This document shows, one piece after another, positions 48,292 to 60,470 of a stretch of DNA of 64,000 bases (the stretch's first letter is position 1; each line of letters begins with the position of its first letter). Under the pieces are notes generated by a model. The model was not told where the DNA came from, made no database searches, and saw only the letters and a program-made list of their open reading frames with translations. The translations under genes and the position numbers were made by a program. Origin of the DNA: Diphasiastrum complanatum (taxonomy: Eukaryota; Streptophyta; Lycopodiopsida; Lycopodiales; Lycopodiaceae); contig CM055092.1 of assembly GCA_029204225.1 (NCBI GenBank), positions 66,617,014 through 66,681,013 on the forward strand, read 5' to 3'.

Positions 48292-51165
48292 CTGCATTGC
48301 TGCCCAACCATAAGGCACAATTGGAACTCCTTTATTTAAATCAACCATCAAGAAAGTTGCGGCTTCCACCACATGACTAATCTCAAATAATATTGCTAGT
48401 GTCCATCCACACACCAACTGCACCAAACATGTAATATTTGTTATATAGAAAGATGAATACACAAGTAGTCCTCTCGACAAAAAATTCCACCAGTGTATTT
48501 CACTAAGCATATTCTAATTGGACTAAGAAACATGTGTGTTTTGATTATCAACAAACATGTGATAAGATATATAGCTCCATCCTTGTGGAGATTTCGTAGT
48601 TGCTATAAAGAAATGGAAGCATGACAATGTAAACAAGATAGGAGAGTTTTGATCCCCAAAAAACCAAAATCTCCAAAGGTGTCATTTTTGCGCTAATGCC
48701 TCTAAATGAACAACCACACGTTACACATAACAATGAGCACACATCAGTGTGACAATCCAAGAAATAAACTTGATATTTGGTACATATCATTTTTGCAATT
48801 TTAGCAAATGAGATGGAAATAAGTATATGAAATTGCATATTTTAAGACTTAGTGCAAATTAAGAGATATAATACTCACTGTCCAATTTTTCCTGTGAACA
48901 AGGCTTGAAAGTCATCGAACCAAATAGCCTTCAATGTCATTAGACCATAAAGTGGCCATAGGTATATGTGCTGCAATGCACAATTCACAATTAATTCACC
49001 TAGAATGTTGAAAAAGTACTTGCAAAAAAATTTAATGCTAAAAGGATTCATAAGGCTTTCATAGCTCGAATGATGGCATTGGTAACTATGTGGGCTATTA
49101 ATGTAACCTCGTGACAATAATCATTCTTGCTAGAGAAAAATCCCATGACTCACCTGATAGGCATGAAAAGAGTGTTTTGGTTGTTCTAAGTGCACCCTTC
49201 TGATATCAACGTCATTTGCTCCTATAAAGGTGTTTCCATCAAATATGAGAACCAAGGCCATGTAGAATATGCTCCTGCAAAGAAGTTCACATCCGAGGCG
49301 CTACAAAGATCAGCTATTCTAATTTACAAATTTCTTTTGACATCTTAAAAGCTTCCAACTTTAGTCAATGACATGCTTGTAGTGTTCATTTAACAAGTGG
49401 AATGCAACCATCGATCATAACCATGTAGTCATTTGCAAAGACAACGGTAGATTATGTAAAGATTTTCTTTACATTAACTTGTTTTATGTTCTCCTAAGAG
49501 AGCCAAACACCCAAGTCTCTTATTGAATGTTCTTTACATGCACAAAATGAGCATTTTGGCTATGATATTTCTATCCTTTATCAAATACACATATACATAG
49601 AAACTAGTAGTTGTAAAATGTATCCAAAAGCAAGAAAATTGGACACGCACCATGGTTGCCGTCATGCATAGTATTCATCGCGATATGCGCTGATATGTAT
49701 CCAAATGCAATTATAGCATATATAGAAGAAATGATAGGATTTTGGACTTGGAAAAACATCATATAGTAGAAGAGCAAATACAATGCTAAGATCACAGCTG
49801 ACTTGCTAAACAAGTGTGAATGCACCCTTGGATTCACCTGCATCGTTTTCAATTAGAAAATGATCATTAGATTTTTACATTTCATACAAACATTTATATA
49901 TTTAGCATAAAGATAAAATGATGTGAAGGCCTAATGACTTTTCGGAAAGAAGGAATTACTACTAAATTATAGCTTTTATATTGAGTATTTTAAGTGGATT
50001 GAAAATAACTCATTTATGAATTTTAGGAAGGAAAATGCCTTTGATTAGAGGTCCTATATATCTTGTGGGGCGAGTTTGAGTAGAGTTGCTTATTGTGGCG
50101 AGGTAGGTTTAGGCTCCAACCTCGACGTCCTTTGACTAATGACATTTCAAACGTGCACTAAGTCTTGTGGTAAAGACAACAAATATAGGTCACAACTACT
50201 GAAATAACAAATCTTAACAATCCACAATTGTAAAAGCCTGTCAACTGATGTAGGAAATATGTTGCAATGTGTAAGAAAATACATGAAAGTACCTTGTTCC
50301 TATGAAAATAAGCCTCAACGCGCTCTTTCAAAGCCAAATAAAAGGGTTCTTTCACAGTGTCCAAGTACTCCACATTGATCATGCTTAAGTCCTCATCGCT
50401 GACATCTATTTCACCAACACAGTACTGGTCCAACAATTTCCTGATAGTCGTTGGAAGATGTCAAGGACTTTAGGACATAAGCACAAAAGATCAGTGGACA
50501 CAATCTATGACTTCATGTACTGTTGAGTTATAGACTTTCTAGTATTCTATACCATCTAGCTTAGATTTCTATGTCTATTCTTTGTATGCGTCTCTCTGCA
50601 TCAGCTATCGTCTTTTTGGTATCTTGTCCTCCAACTCAAAAGGCTTACTAAATTTGAAGGAGATTATTGTTTAAGCATTGGACACACAATGCTAATCAGG
50701 AAATTGTGTGGAAAATAGCTAACTATCAGTATATTACTTTCTTAGTTTCCTTACAAATAAGAGCATGCTTAGCATGTATATACCATACATAAAGTGGATG
50801 ATAGGAGTTGAATAAATATGTCGAATCTTGCCCTGCTCGCACGTGAAGAAGACTTCCTCCAGGATGCTTTGGCACCCTGTTAGCAGAGCCCATGGATCAG
50901 TCTAGTGCATATGTTCAGCTACCATCCAAGGGCATATATAAAATATGAAGTACGATGCATAATTATCCCGCTCATGATTAGAAACTGGCCGTAGCTCTCT
51001 ACGCGCGTCGACCAGAATGCTCATGTGAAGGAGAATGCTGAAATTAATTTCATAAACTAAAGACGCAACAGCGCAGAATTCCTACAGGACTTTTGGAAGA
51101 CAAGATAAGAAGTGGTACCATTTTGTCACATCATACACCTTCCCATCAATTACCAGCCAGCAATG
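48292..51165 (-). pseudogene. Desaturase copy D3, 5' part (exons 1-10)
   Basis: Exon 1 remnant 51119-51165 (WLVIDGKVYDVTK; start and first half deleted), exon 2 50784-50876 (KHPGGSL intact), exon 3 50293-50440, exon 4 49651-49837 (HDGNH; acceptor CAG intact, no stop), exon 5 cut at about 49235, exon 6 missing, exon 7 49154-49221, exon 8 48879-48970, exon 9 48557-48701 (145 bases, open), exon 10 48292-48417. The deletion between exons 5 and 7 removes the QHxxxHH His box II. Exons 2-4 and 7-10 are open and keep the phases. The gene resumes at 25698 beyond the inserted block. It retains features that D1 and D2 lost and is a different lineage. Confidence 0.87.
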
Positions 51166-51179
51166 CTGTGATAAAGTGT

Positions 51180-51850
51180 GTCTCGGCTTATGAGCTTTCA
51201 CAGCTCAAATGACTCATGCATGCATGCTGAGCTCTAAGCACTCTCAAATTATATTGTCATTAGAATTCAAGTTGGAGTTGGACGCAATCTAATAAGCAAG
51301 GACTAGATTGTACAACTAGATTGTACTGCTAAACAACATGCCATTCTTTGTATCGCGAAAAGCGACGCGCTGATAAGGATTATTCATTATAGCTAAACTC
51401 ATTAAGAATATTGGTATGTAGAGAGACTTACTGGAGCTCCAAAACACCGATAGAGATCAACCGTTAAGAGTTGGATTCTCCAATCAAGATAATTTCCTGG
51501 AGGCAATCATGAGTGCAACGCATATCAATAGATCCACGTAAGAAAGCCTTGCGTTAATCTTTCTATGGCCAAATCTTCATCAGACTAACCGCAATTCTGA
51601 TTAAGTCTGAACAAATTATTTTTTTACATTTATGATTCGCTGGATTTTATTTCTATGGTCCTTTTTTATTTCTATGGTCATGTTTTTTTCTTGAATATTC
51701 ATCAGACCGACGGCAATTCTGAGTAAGATCTGAAGTAAGTAGTTTTTTAAAATTGTGAATCGCGGAATTTTCTATGCTCCTTTCTTTCAAATCTTCATCA
51801 CACTAACGTCAATTCTGATTAGGATCTGAACTAAGAAACTTCCCACTATG
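51180..51850 (-). promoter_or_regulatory. Upstream region of D3
   Basis: Homologous to the D2 upstream region, with the repeat array shortened (51560-51840). No gene is seen. Confidence 0.4.
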
Positions 51851-52097
51851 GACTAGTAGCGGGCCTGCTCAGGCCCGCTACCGTGTGTAGCAGGCAGCAT
51901 TCATGCACCGAGCCGCCCTGCGGCGAGGTGCGTTGAAGGCTGCCTTTACAGAGTGTAGCAGGCCTGCTCACGGCCCGCTACCGGGCGTATTTGAAGTTTT
52001 GGCCCTTTTGGCCCTTCACCAAAGAGCTATGGCTCTGAACATCTGTGTTCAGAGCCTATCAAAATGGGACACCTGTCTGCTACAAGCCCAAACATCA
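51851..52097. mobile_element. GC-rich foldback insertion
   Basis: About 247 bp absent from the matching site upstream of D2 (CACTATG-TCATGAAC, near 45058). It is GC-rich in an AT-rich setting. It holds a perfect 12-bp stem, GTAGCGGGCCTG with CAGGCCCGCTAC after two bases, and a second stem, GGCTCTGAACA/TGTTCAGAGCC. No coding capacity. Probably a MITE-like foldback element. Confidence 0.7.
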
Positions 52098-52875
52098 ATT
52101 ACGTCATGAACAAGTCAGGACGACCATTTTAACGTCTCTGACTCTGCGCTGTTACGTGTAACTATAAGTATTAATCAATACTCAATATAATCTATCGCAT
52201 CGAAGTAATTACAAGTCATTCAGACATATTGTGGGATTCGTAATTGCAATTTAGAAAAGGGTTGCCATGCCATTTAGCGTTAAGAGACGGGTCATGACAG
52301 CCTTTCACGAACATTTTAAATCGTTACATACCATTGGCAGTCATTGCCGACGATTGATAACAATACTTGGAGTAAGGGGAGAGGACGGAATGGCCCCTGC
52401 ATGCATGATGTGAGTTTTTGAATACTAACTTTACTTTTTGACTATTCAGATTTGTGCTTTGTATTGTCAAGGACTCAAGAATCTTTCACTTTGCAAACAG
52501 CCCACCAAGGTTTATGACTCCTATGGCTTACATACTAGAAAATCAAAATAACTAGATAACTTTCAGTAGGGGGGAATGCTCTCCCATCCTAGGAGGGCAC
52601 TCTGGCGCCCGCCCGAGCAGGTGGAAGGCCCGAGGGAAGAGGGACTTCCTTTGCTTAATTAGTAGGTGCACAGGTAGGTGCTAGGAGAGAGAATATTTGG
52701 AGAGTTAATGCTAGTTTCAAAGAGACAATATTATAACAACATTTTGAAATTATGGCAAGAAAAATCCAAGTGCATATACTGCCTCTAAAGGTGCCTCGTG
52801 GAACATATAATCTAAATCTGAGTAGATTTTCATGACTTTGCATGAAGTTTGAATGATTACCTAGCGTGACGATTT
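52098..52875. other. Rest of the D3 upstream duplication
   Basis: Matches 45059-45769, with small insertions. No gene is seen. It ends where an LTR begins (TGTTGGAAATTAAGC). Confidence 0.6.
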
Positions 52876-53919
52876 TGTTGGAAATTAAGCCCACAGTTGC
52901 CTCCTTGGTGAATGACTAATTTCTATTTCATGATTCTTCCTGCATGTTTATTGATCATTCATCTAGGGTTAGGTGAAACCAACTTTGGTTCTACGTCTGC
53001 TCATCTGATACCTGCAAGAATCACAAACTTAGACAGCCAATTTATTTGAAGAATGTTTACAACAGGCTTCCGGCTGATCTCCACCAAAGGGTAACCAATT
53101 GAAGGAACAAAACATTTCTTTTACCAAAGCTTTGCTAGCTTTTAGCCCTCTGCCGCCTGACGAAAATGTTCGCGAACACGAAAGTCAAAATACACGAAAC
53201 AAAAATGTTTGCAAACATCTTGACGAGAAGACACGAACACGAAAGATTCGCGAAAGAGAATCTTTTCGTGGCATAGCAGGAAAATGTCAAACGACTCAAA
53301 AATAGTCGCGACACCCTTTCTGCCCTCACGCTCCAAAAAGGACCAGCAAGATCATGCAAATACCCAGAAGTATAGATATCTGATCTGATAGCATGACGTC
53401 AGCAGATACACTCTAGGTCGTGGCTAATATGCCACTCTTGTAATTCATGATTAGTTGTAGATGTTTAATCACTCTAATCTAGGAGTTACACGATGAGACT
53501 ATATACTTTCTGGATGATACTTGATACTTGACATAATAGATGAAGTAGTCTGATGCTACTAAGCAAGAAGACAAAAATACAAAACAGAAATCCGCCTGCG
53601 TGCGAGACAGTTCTTCATAGAATCTGTAGATCCACAAGTCCGCTAATAAGCGAGACATTTTGCTCATGGGAGAACTGCATTTTCTCTCACTCCAACGCAC
53701 TGCGTGGATTTGAATGCAGTGCTTGAAGAATCATAGAATCAATAGATGATCTTGTAGCCATTTGTGCACATATCACTTTTATCATGTCTGAACTTTAATG
53801 CAAATTATCTGTTGTTATTCGTGTGTCTGATTCACTCTTGTTCATTTAATTTCCTCACATTGGTTGAATTTTTGTTGAATGCTACATCAATCTATTGATG
53901 TTGATCATCAATGCCTGAC

Positions 53920-54729
53920 TGTAGGAAGTATTTCTAGTGAGTGCGGTGGCTAGATCTACTTACGGGTGTAGTATAGAGATGTAGAGATTCGTCCACTTTT
54001 TGAGTTTCTACAATAAGCTTCAACGAAATATGGAGAGGAATGAGAGCACTAAGGCTTACCCAACTAGTGCCCGAAACAAAAATAAAGCTAATTAGTAACA
54101 ACAATAAAAATCCTTGCTAAGGCTTACCCAACTAGCAAGATGACTAGACTAATCTTAGATTAAGACCCAAAGGGTAATAAAATGATATTGCGGCCAATAC
54201 TAAACAAATAAGCAATAATGAACATGCCACAATAAAACCGATGAAAAGGAGGCAAGAGGAGGTCCGAGCACCTTTCCATAAGCTATGCACCTTCCCAAGG
54301 GGAACACAAACGAAATAGAATGATAATTTTCCAAAATAGAGAGCAAGATAGCTTAATCTCAAAAGTGTTATTTACAATGCAAATACCTCTCCTTTTATGG
54401 TAAGGAGAGTCTTCCATAAGTGTCTACTAACTTATGGGACTAATCTGTTCCTAGCCTTTCTAGAACTTCTAACTTAGGATTTAGAACTTCAATTTTCTTA
54501 ACTTAGGACAACTTAAGATAAAATATTTCTAATCTTAAGTTTCCTAAGTCTAAGTTCTAAATCTAAGTTTAAGCTATCTTATTATTATTTAAGCTTCTAC
54601 TCATGGACTTACAAAACACATGCCATGACTTGAAGTTTATTGACAGATACTATTATGTGGCCTTACAAAACACATGCCACAGAGTTTTATTATTATTTTA
54701 TTTTCTCTATGCTAGCACAGTTGCTAACA
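53920..54729 (-). repeat. 3' LTR of the nested element
   Basis: 810 bp, closely similar to the copy at 56322, with scattered indels. It begins TGTAGGAAGTATTTC. Confidence 0.85.
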
Positions 54730-54909
54730 TTATCCCCCTCCTTATTGGATTGGTGGTCCAACACCAATCGACGCCTTTTCGTCCTGGATATTTTGTGCTT
54801 CTTGGAGGCGAGACTGTTGCTGTCAAGAGTGGTAGATGGTCGTCACGATGCCCTCCATCATTGCCACCGTAATTTGTTCAAGAAGGGCATGGGTTTGTAA
54901 TAATGGAGC

Positions 54910-56220
54910 ATACCCTAGAAAAAGTTATGGGTTTTCCATAGCTCCACCATATCAACGTGCAGGGCGGAAGTAAGTGCAGCACGATAATAGAGCCTTGCAA
55001 CGTTGATATGGTCGTCTTGCGTGCGCAAGGGTTTATTGATGTCAAGGGCAATTGGGGGTAACCCTTGATCCCAAAAATCTATGAGTTCTGTCAGAAATGC
55101 CACCAGGCCGCAATTATCCGCAAAATATCTGACATCACAATCAGGATTGCCATGGTGCTTCTGGTAGAAGACTTGGCAGTTGGTGACCATGTCTTCGGCT
55201 AAGTTGCCGGTATCGACTCCTATGAGCTTAGGCCAAAAGATTCTGTTCTTGACCTTGGTGGTAGGAAACGGTTCTCACCTCGCTACTGGATAGTAATAAG
55301 AATTGGTGCGCATGTAGGAGGGAGCTTCGAGATACCGTGCCATTGAGGTCTTATTTTGCAGGAAGAGTTGATGGCGCCAGAGAGGTTGTGGATCCAGGAG
55401 TTTGACTGCTGTTTTATGTGTTTGACATTGGTCCAAATCTGGCAGTATGTAGCCACCTCACTCTTTCGTTGTTGGGTACTTCTTTGCAAACTCCTGATAG
55501 ACGCGCAACTCATTGCTTGGTTCTATGGGCGTGATTCTGTGCCGGATGGTGGGGGCTTCAGAGGCAATCTCGTGATCGATTTTGTGGATCGGGATCCAGG
55601 AGATAGATGAGGCGAGGGGTTAGCTTCTGCAATTCGTTGTGATTCAAGGGAAAATTGTTGTGGAATGAAGGTGGGGTTAGGCGTTGTCAATGGGGAAAAG
55701 AAAATGTTGGGAGCTTGGTACCCCCAGAGTCGATGGATTGGTTGGTGTTTTGAGCTACCTAACCCAAGGGGTTGGCCTTGAAATGTGGAGCCTTGTAGTT
55801 GCAGGAGGAGGCTGTTGAAATCCTGCACCATCTCCACCATCGAGTCCATCAAAGTGGTGCTGCCGAATCATGAAATTGGGCCGTGCTCTGAATGAACTGA
55901 CTGGTGTTGACATGGGGCAGCAGCCTTTAAGGCGTCCTTCCAGGGTGGCTATGTGCTGGTTTAGGGCCTCCGACGTGAAGCAATGTAAATTGTTGTAATT
56001 TTGAGTGTTGCTCCATCGTGGCTTTCAGCCTTTGGCCCAGCGTTTGATAGGCCACCACTGGAATGGCAGTTCCCTTAGGGATAGCTGGGTGGTGCGAAGT
56101 AGTTGAAGTCCACCATTTCCAAGTGTTCCTTCATAGCGAAACGTGCTACTTGTGAATCTGCTACAGCCTCATCCTTCTCGGCTTTGAGGGTATCGATGGT
56201 TTGCTGCATGTTGGATAGAA
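54910..56220 (-). pseudogene. Gag-like or unknown reading frames of the nested element
   Basis: Minus-strand pieces: 56210-56000 (TIDTLKAEKDEAVADSQVAR and EHLEMVDFNYFAPPSYP), 55852-55523 (MVEMVQDFNSLLLQLQGSTF, then proline- and serine-rich) and 55190-54915 (DVRYFADNCGLVAFLTELID, ALDINKPLRTQDDHINVARL). They are separated by stops. The first part could form a coiled coil. I do not recognise a catalytic domain; a decayed Gag is the best guess. Confidence 0.45.
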
Positions 56221-56305
56221 ATAAGCACACAAGCAAACATACAACACAGAAGCAATAAATAAAAGAAAAAAAGGAGAAGAAGCTAGGTAGAAAAATACTT
56301 AAAAA

Positions 56306-56320
56306 GCGGCAACGGCGCCA
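56306..56320 (-). other. Primer-binding site (tRNA-Asp type)
   Basis: The minus strand reads TGGCGCCGTTGCCGC one base inside the 5' LTR, the form used by many plant Ty3/gypsy elements. Confidence 0.75.
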
Positions 56321-56321
56321 A

Positions 56322-57122
56322 TGTTGGAAGTATTTCTAGTGAGTGCGGTGGCTAGATCTACTTACGGGTGTAGTATAGGGATGTAGAGATTCGTCCACTT
56401 TTTAAGTTTCTACAATAAGCTTCAACGAAAATATGGAGAGGAATGAGAGCACTAAGGCTTACCAACGGAAATAAAGCTAATTAGTAACAACAATAAAAAT
56501 CCTTGCTAAGGCTTACCCAACTAGCAAGATGACTAGACTAATCCTAGATTAACACCCGAAGGTAATAAAATGAGATTGAGGCTAATACTAAACAAATAAG
56601 CAATAATGAACATGCCACAATAAAACCGATGAAAAGGAGGCAAAGAGGAGGCCCCGAGCACCTTCCCTCAAGCTATGCACCTTCCCCAGGAGAACACAAA
56701 TGAAATAGAATGATAATTCTTCAAATAGAGAGCAATATAGCTTAATCTCAAAAGTGTTATTTACAATGCAAAATACCCTCTCCTTTTATGGCAAGGTGGG
56801 TCTTCCATAAGTATCTACTAACTTATGGGACTAATCTGTTCCTAGCCTTTCTAGAACTTCTAACTTAGGATTTAGAACTTCAATTTTCTTAACTTAGGAC
56901 AACTTAAGATTAAATATTTCTAATCTTAAGTTTCTAAGTCTAAGTTCTAAATCTAAGTTTAAGCTATTTTATTATTATTTAAGCTTCTACTCATGGACTT
57001 ACAAAACACATGCCATGGCTTGAAGTTTATTGACAGATACTCATACGTGGTCTTACAAAACACATTGCCACGAAGTTTTATTATTTTTTTTATTATTCTC
57101 TGTATTAGCACAGTTGCTAACA
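56322..57122 (-). repeat. 5' LTR of the nested element
   Basis: 801 bp. Compared with the left LTR it lacks a short piece after AAGGCTTACC and has several small indels, so the insertion is not very recent. Confidence 0.85.
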
Positions 57123-57372
57123 CTGAATACATTTGAAGGACTGTAGGAATGATACAACTGGCAGTGACCAGCGATCAAATCTGAACTCCATCCGAATTGA
57201 TTTGCTTTCGCGATTCTTTCATGACTGCGAATCCGACGACTATTATCATCCTTGTCATCAGTGGTATCAGAGCCTACCTTGTCATAGTCTGACATAGCCA
57301 AAGAGCTATCAGATCCAAGAGGCCGAGCATTCAGACAAACATCCATCGACAAGTGAACACACTTCAGAAGCA

Positions 57373-58380
57373 ATGGCTTCAATCAGCAACATACAGAGCA
57401 AGATCTGTAGAGTTTTAAATTCTTCAGGATCTAACTTTCTAGCCTGGAAAGTTAAGACATCACTTATACTGAAGGGTGAAGGACTCTTCCCTTGGGTGGA
57501 TGGCATAGAAGAAATGCCAACGACATCAGGCAAAGAGCTACGCAAGTGGAGGGAGAAAAATGACAAGGCAGTAGCCCTGCTATCTTCATCCATCAAAGAT
57601 AATCTCACACTTGACCTAGTTACACTCTCCAAAGCTAAGGAGATGTGGGATGCACTGCTCATGAGATTTCAAACAAAATCAAAATCAAATCATGATGATG
57701 GAAGATCAGCTAACAAATCTACAGTAGGATGGGAAAGACCTCACTTCTTTTGTAAGGAAGATAGAAGGATCTATTTCTATCACTACATAACACTGGAGCA
57801 GAGTATGCAGTGTCAGTTGAAGAGAAGCTAGCTTATCTGCTGATGAGCCTTACCCAGATCTTTTCAGACAACAAGAACCCTACTCGCGAAAGATCCTACA
57901 ATGACCCTCGAAAAGGCAATTGTCGAGATTTGAGAGGAAGTCAAGGCAAGAGAACACCTTGATCACAAGGATGGTTTTGACCAGGCCCTCTACGACAACA
58001 AAGAAAAAATCCAATGAGGGAGTCAAATCAAAGGCATGATCATGATCAGCAAGCAGAAGGGACCAGCAAAGGCAACTGGAAGAGCAAAGGGTAGGTCAAA
58101 GCAACAAGGTGGAGAAAACCAAGACTTGCGTGAGATGTAGAAGAGATGGGCCCACCAGTTGATACATGCTGGCTCGATCCAAAGATTTAGTGTATCCACT
58201 GCCACAAGAAGGGTCATGCAGCCATTGATTGCCGCCTGAACCCAAGAAACAAATCAGCACAGAACAGACAGGAGAACAACAACAGTTCATCCTATGTTGA
58301 GGAGCAAGAGAGCCTCAAAGACGGGCGAAGAGAGACCGAACATAAATTGTGTCGATCGTCTACATCTATGAAGATGTGTG
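57373..58380 (+). pseudogene. Copia family C gag
   Basis: Starts MASISNIQSKICRVLNSSGS and reads SNFLAWKVKTSLILKGEGLF, a Gag of the copia type, open to 57831. After frameshifts a CCHC knuckle follows at 58191-58235 (CIHCHKKGHAAIDC). No protease or pol is attached; sequence after about 58400 is unrelated. It lies about 115 bp after the primer-binding site of the family C LTR, so it belongs to that element. Confidence 0.85.
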
Positions 58381-58719
58381 TGCAGTGTCAATCTTCAGAG
58401 AAAAAGGACAAATATTGATTGCACTATCAATCATTAAGAGTTATTTGATTGCTTAATCCAAAGATCTATCAAGTTCTAGGTGTTAGATCTTGATCTAGAT
58501 GCTTTACACTATGATTTAAGCAAGAGCAATGGATTAAATGATCAGAAACATGGATGGGTGGCCTCACAATGTGTGGAGGACGATACCAGTACGGCTTGTT
58601 TACAGAGAATAAAGTACATTAACTTACAAATGCATTTCATTCATCAAAACTCAAGACACATGTGAAAATTACAACAAAACTAGAATTTGCCAATGTCACA
58701 TCAACTTGTTATTGATTTG
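58381..58719. other. Junction region, possible copia LTR start
   Basis: No gene. On the minus strand TGTGACATTGGCAAATTC begins near 58709, right after the pol fragment. It may be the start of the 3' LTR of copia family D. Confidence 0.35.
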
Positions 58720-60470
58720 GTTGATCCCTTTATAGAACAAGTACATCACAAGCTATGAGTTGAACCTCCTTGGATTGCACCTTCTCCCTCACAAAGTGAT
58801 GAGCTATCTCAATATGCTTTGTTCTGGCATGGAAGATCGGATTGGTAGAAATTTGTTGAGAAGCTTGATTACCACTATAGATGCAAGGGATCTCCTCGGC
58901 CTTTAGCACTTGAAGCTCCACCAAAAGTCTTCTTAGCCACTCGGCTTCACAAGATGAAAGAAAAATTGTATCTTGCTTTTTGGAAAGCCAAGATATCACT
59001 CCTCCACAAAGAAAAGTGACAAATGCACTTATGGATCGTCTATCCATCTTATCTCCTGCAAAATCTGAATCCAAAAATGCCCTCAAGTACAAGTTAGGAT
59101 CCTGATAGAGAATGTCAAAAAATCTAGTAAAGAGACATATCTAAGCACTCTCTTGGCACTTTTCCAATGATGCATCAAAGGACCTTCAATATAATGACTA
59201 ACTTGCTTACACTATAACTCAAATCTGGTCTTGTGATTGTCAAATAGATTAAGGAGCCTATTAGCTTCCTTAAAGAGTGTGATGTCCTCAAAGGATGCTT
59301 CGTCACAATCATAGTAACTTACAAGCAATGCTCTATAGGGGTGTCAATCCCTTTACAATCTTTCATGCCAAACCTTTCAAGAATGATCATCATTTTAGTA
59401 CTTTATGTTGATGATATCATATTGATAGGAAATGATGGTGAAGGCATAAGAAATGTTAAAGTTTCCTTGTCTACTGAATTCAAGATGGTAGATCTAGGAC
59501 TTCTTAAGTTCATACTTGGAATAGAAGCTACTAGAGGTGGTGAATTTACTTTACATTTGATGTACAAAGAAGGCTCATAGGAGCTAATCACAAAGCCAAG
59601 AGAGTAGAGAAAATCATGCAACCTAGAGTACCAAGCTCTAGGTGCTTGTTTCAAGCCATAGGCTCTTCCTTAAGTGGCAAACCTTGTCCTCCTCACCATC
59701 CTTGATGAAGCCCTCAGGTTGCAACATGTATATTTTCCTCCAAGTAGCCATTCAAGAAAGCGCTTGTCACATCCATTTGATAGAGATTCCACTTGAATAA
59801 GGTAGCAATACAAATGATCAATCTAATGGTTACAAGTTTTGCTACAAGAGCAAATGTTTCTTCATAATCTGTCTCTTAGCAACCAATCTAGCTTTGTATT
59901 TACTTATAGATCCATCTTTATTGTACTTTAATCTATAGATCCACTTGCATGCAAGTGGCTTCTCTCCATATGGAAGGTGTACAAGATTCCAAGTTTGATT
60001 ATCTATCAAAGCATCAAACTCTACTTGCATTGCATCTCTCCAAACTTGTGATCTACTTGCATCTTCATAACATGATGGCTCTTCAAGCATTGTGGTTAGA
60101 AAGAGTAAGAGGTAGAAGGAGATGTGTCTTCCCTTTGCTTCTCTTTCTCAAAGTATGTGAGCCTTGAAGGCTCAGCCTTGCTCCTTGTGGATCTTCCCGG
60201 CTCCTTTGGCACTTGATTTTGATCTTCCAAAAGATCATTTTCAAGAGGCTCCTCCTCGGGTGCTACAAGATCTTCATCACCTAAGAGATTAGATGCATTT
60301 GGAGACAACTTGTAACTTTGAGATTCATCAAACAAGACATCCTTGCTAACTTTTACTTCTTTGAAATAGGATCAAATATCCTATATCCTTTGTTATTTTC
60401 ACTGTAGCCTACAAATATTCCTTTGAAGGAAGCTGCATCTTCTTTCCTTCTTGTTTCCAAAGGAATGTCG
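58720..60470 (-). pseudogene. Copia family D pol fragment (integrase end, RT, RNase H)
   Basis: Minus strand, in order: KGIFVGYSENSKGY-like end of integrase near 60430; DESQSYKLSPNASNLL (60335-60096); RT start ALIDNQTWNLVHLPYGEKPL and CKWIYRLKYNKDGSISKYKA (60090-59870); [20 protein letters not shown] (59654-59557); then, after the inverted piece, ILERFGMKDCKGIDTPIE (59384-59330); then RNase H FLDSDFAGDKMDRRS and SSCEAEW (59092-58770). Many frameshifts. The YVDD core at about 59385-59556 is on the opposite strand. Confidence 0.85.
59385..59556 (+). other. Inverted RT core within the minus-strand copia pol
   Basis: The plus strand reads [18 protein letters not shown], then KMVDLG and [15 protein letters not shown], while both flanks encode RT on the minus strand (SLYIK on one side, ILERFGMKDC on the other). 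Turning this piece over would put it exactly between its expected neighbours, so it is an in-place inversion of about 170 bp. Confidence 0.85.

Larger units (their letters stand above)
53920..57122 (-). mobile_element. Non-autonomous LTR retrotransposon with tRNA-Asp-type primer site
   Basis: LTRs are at 53920-54729 and 56322-57122 (TGTAGGAAG or TGTTGGAAG to GTTGCTAACA), flanked by CTGAC and CTGAA, a near-perfect 5-bp target duplication. The minus strand has TGGCGCCGTTGCCGC beside the right LTR, matching the tRNA-Asp primer site of plant Ty3/gypsy elements. A purine tract (GGAGGGGGATAATG) lies beside the left LTR. The 1.6-kb interior has no protease, RT or integrase, so it must rely on another element. 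Confidence 0.8.
52876..57256 (+). mobile_element. Copia family C LTR, split by a nested LTR element
   Basis: The LTR starts TGTTGGAAATTAAGC at 52876, is interrupted at 53919 by the element at 53920-57122, and resumes at 57123 to end near CTTGTCATCA at 57256. It is followed by primer-binding site TGGTATCAGAGCC at about 57258. Joined, it would be about 1.18 kb. It contains the palindrome TGTTCGCGAACA-like stretch near 53165. The open frames at 53099-53700 are not coding. Confidence 0.6.

Noticed and set aside
53099-53700. Overlapping frames with possible hydrophobic segments
   Set aside because: They lie inside the copia family C LTR, with no domain and no conserved partner.
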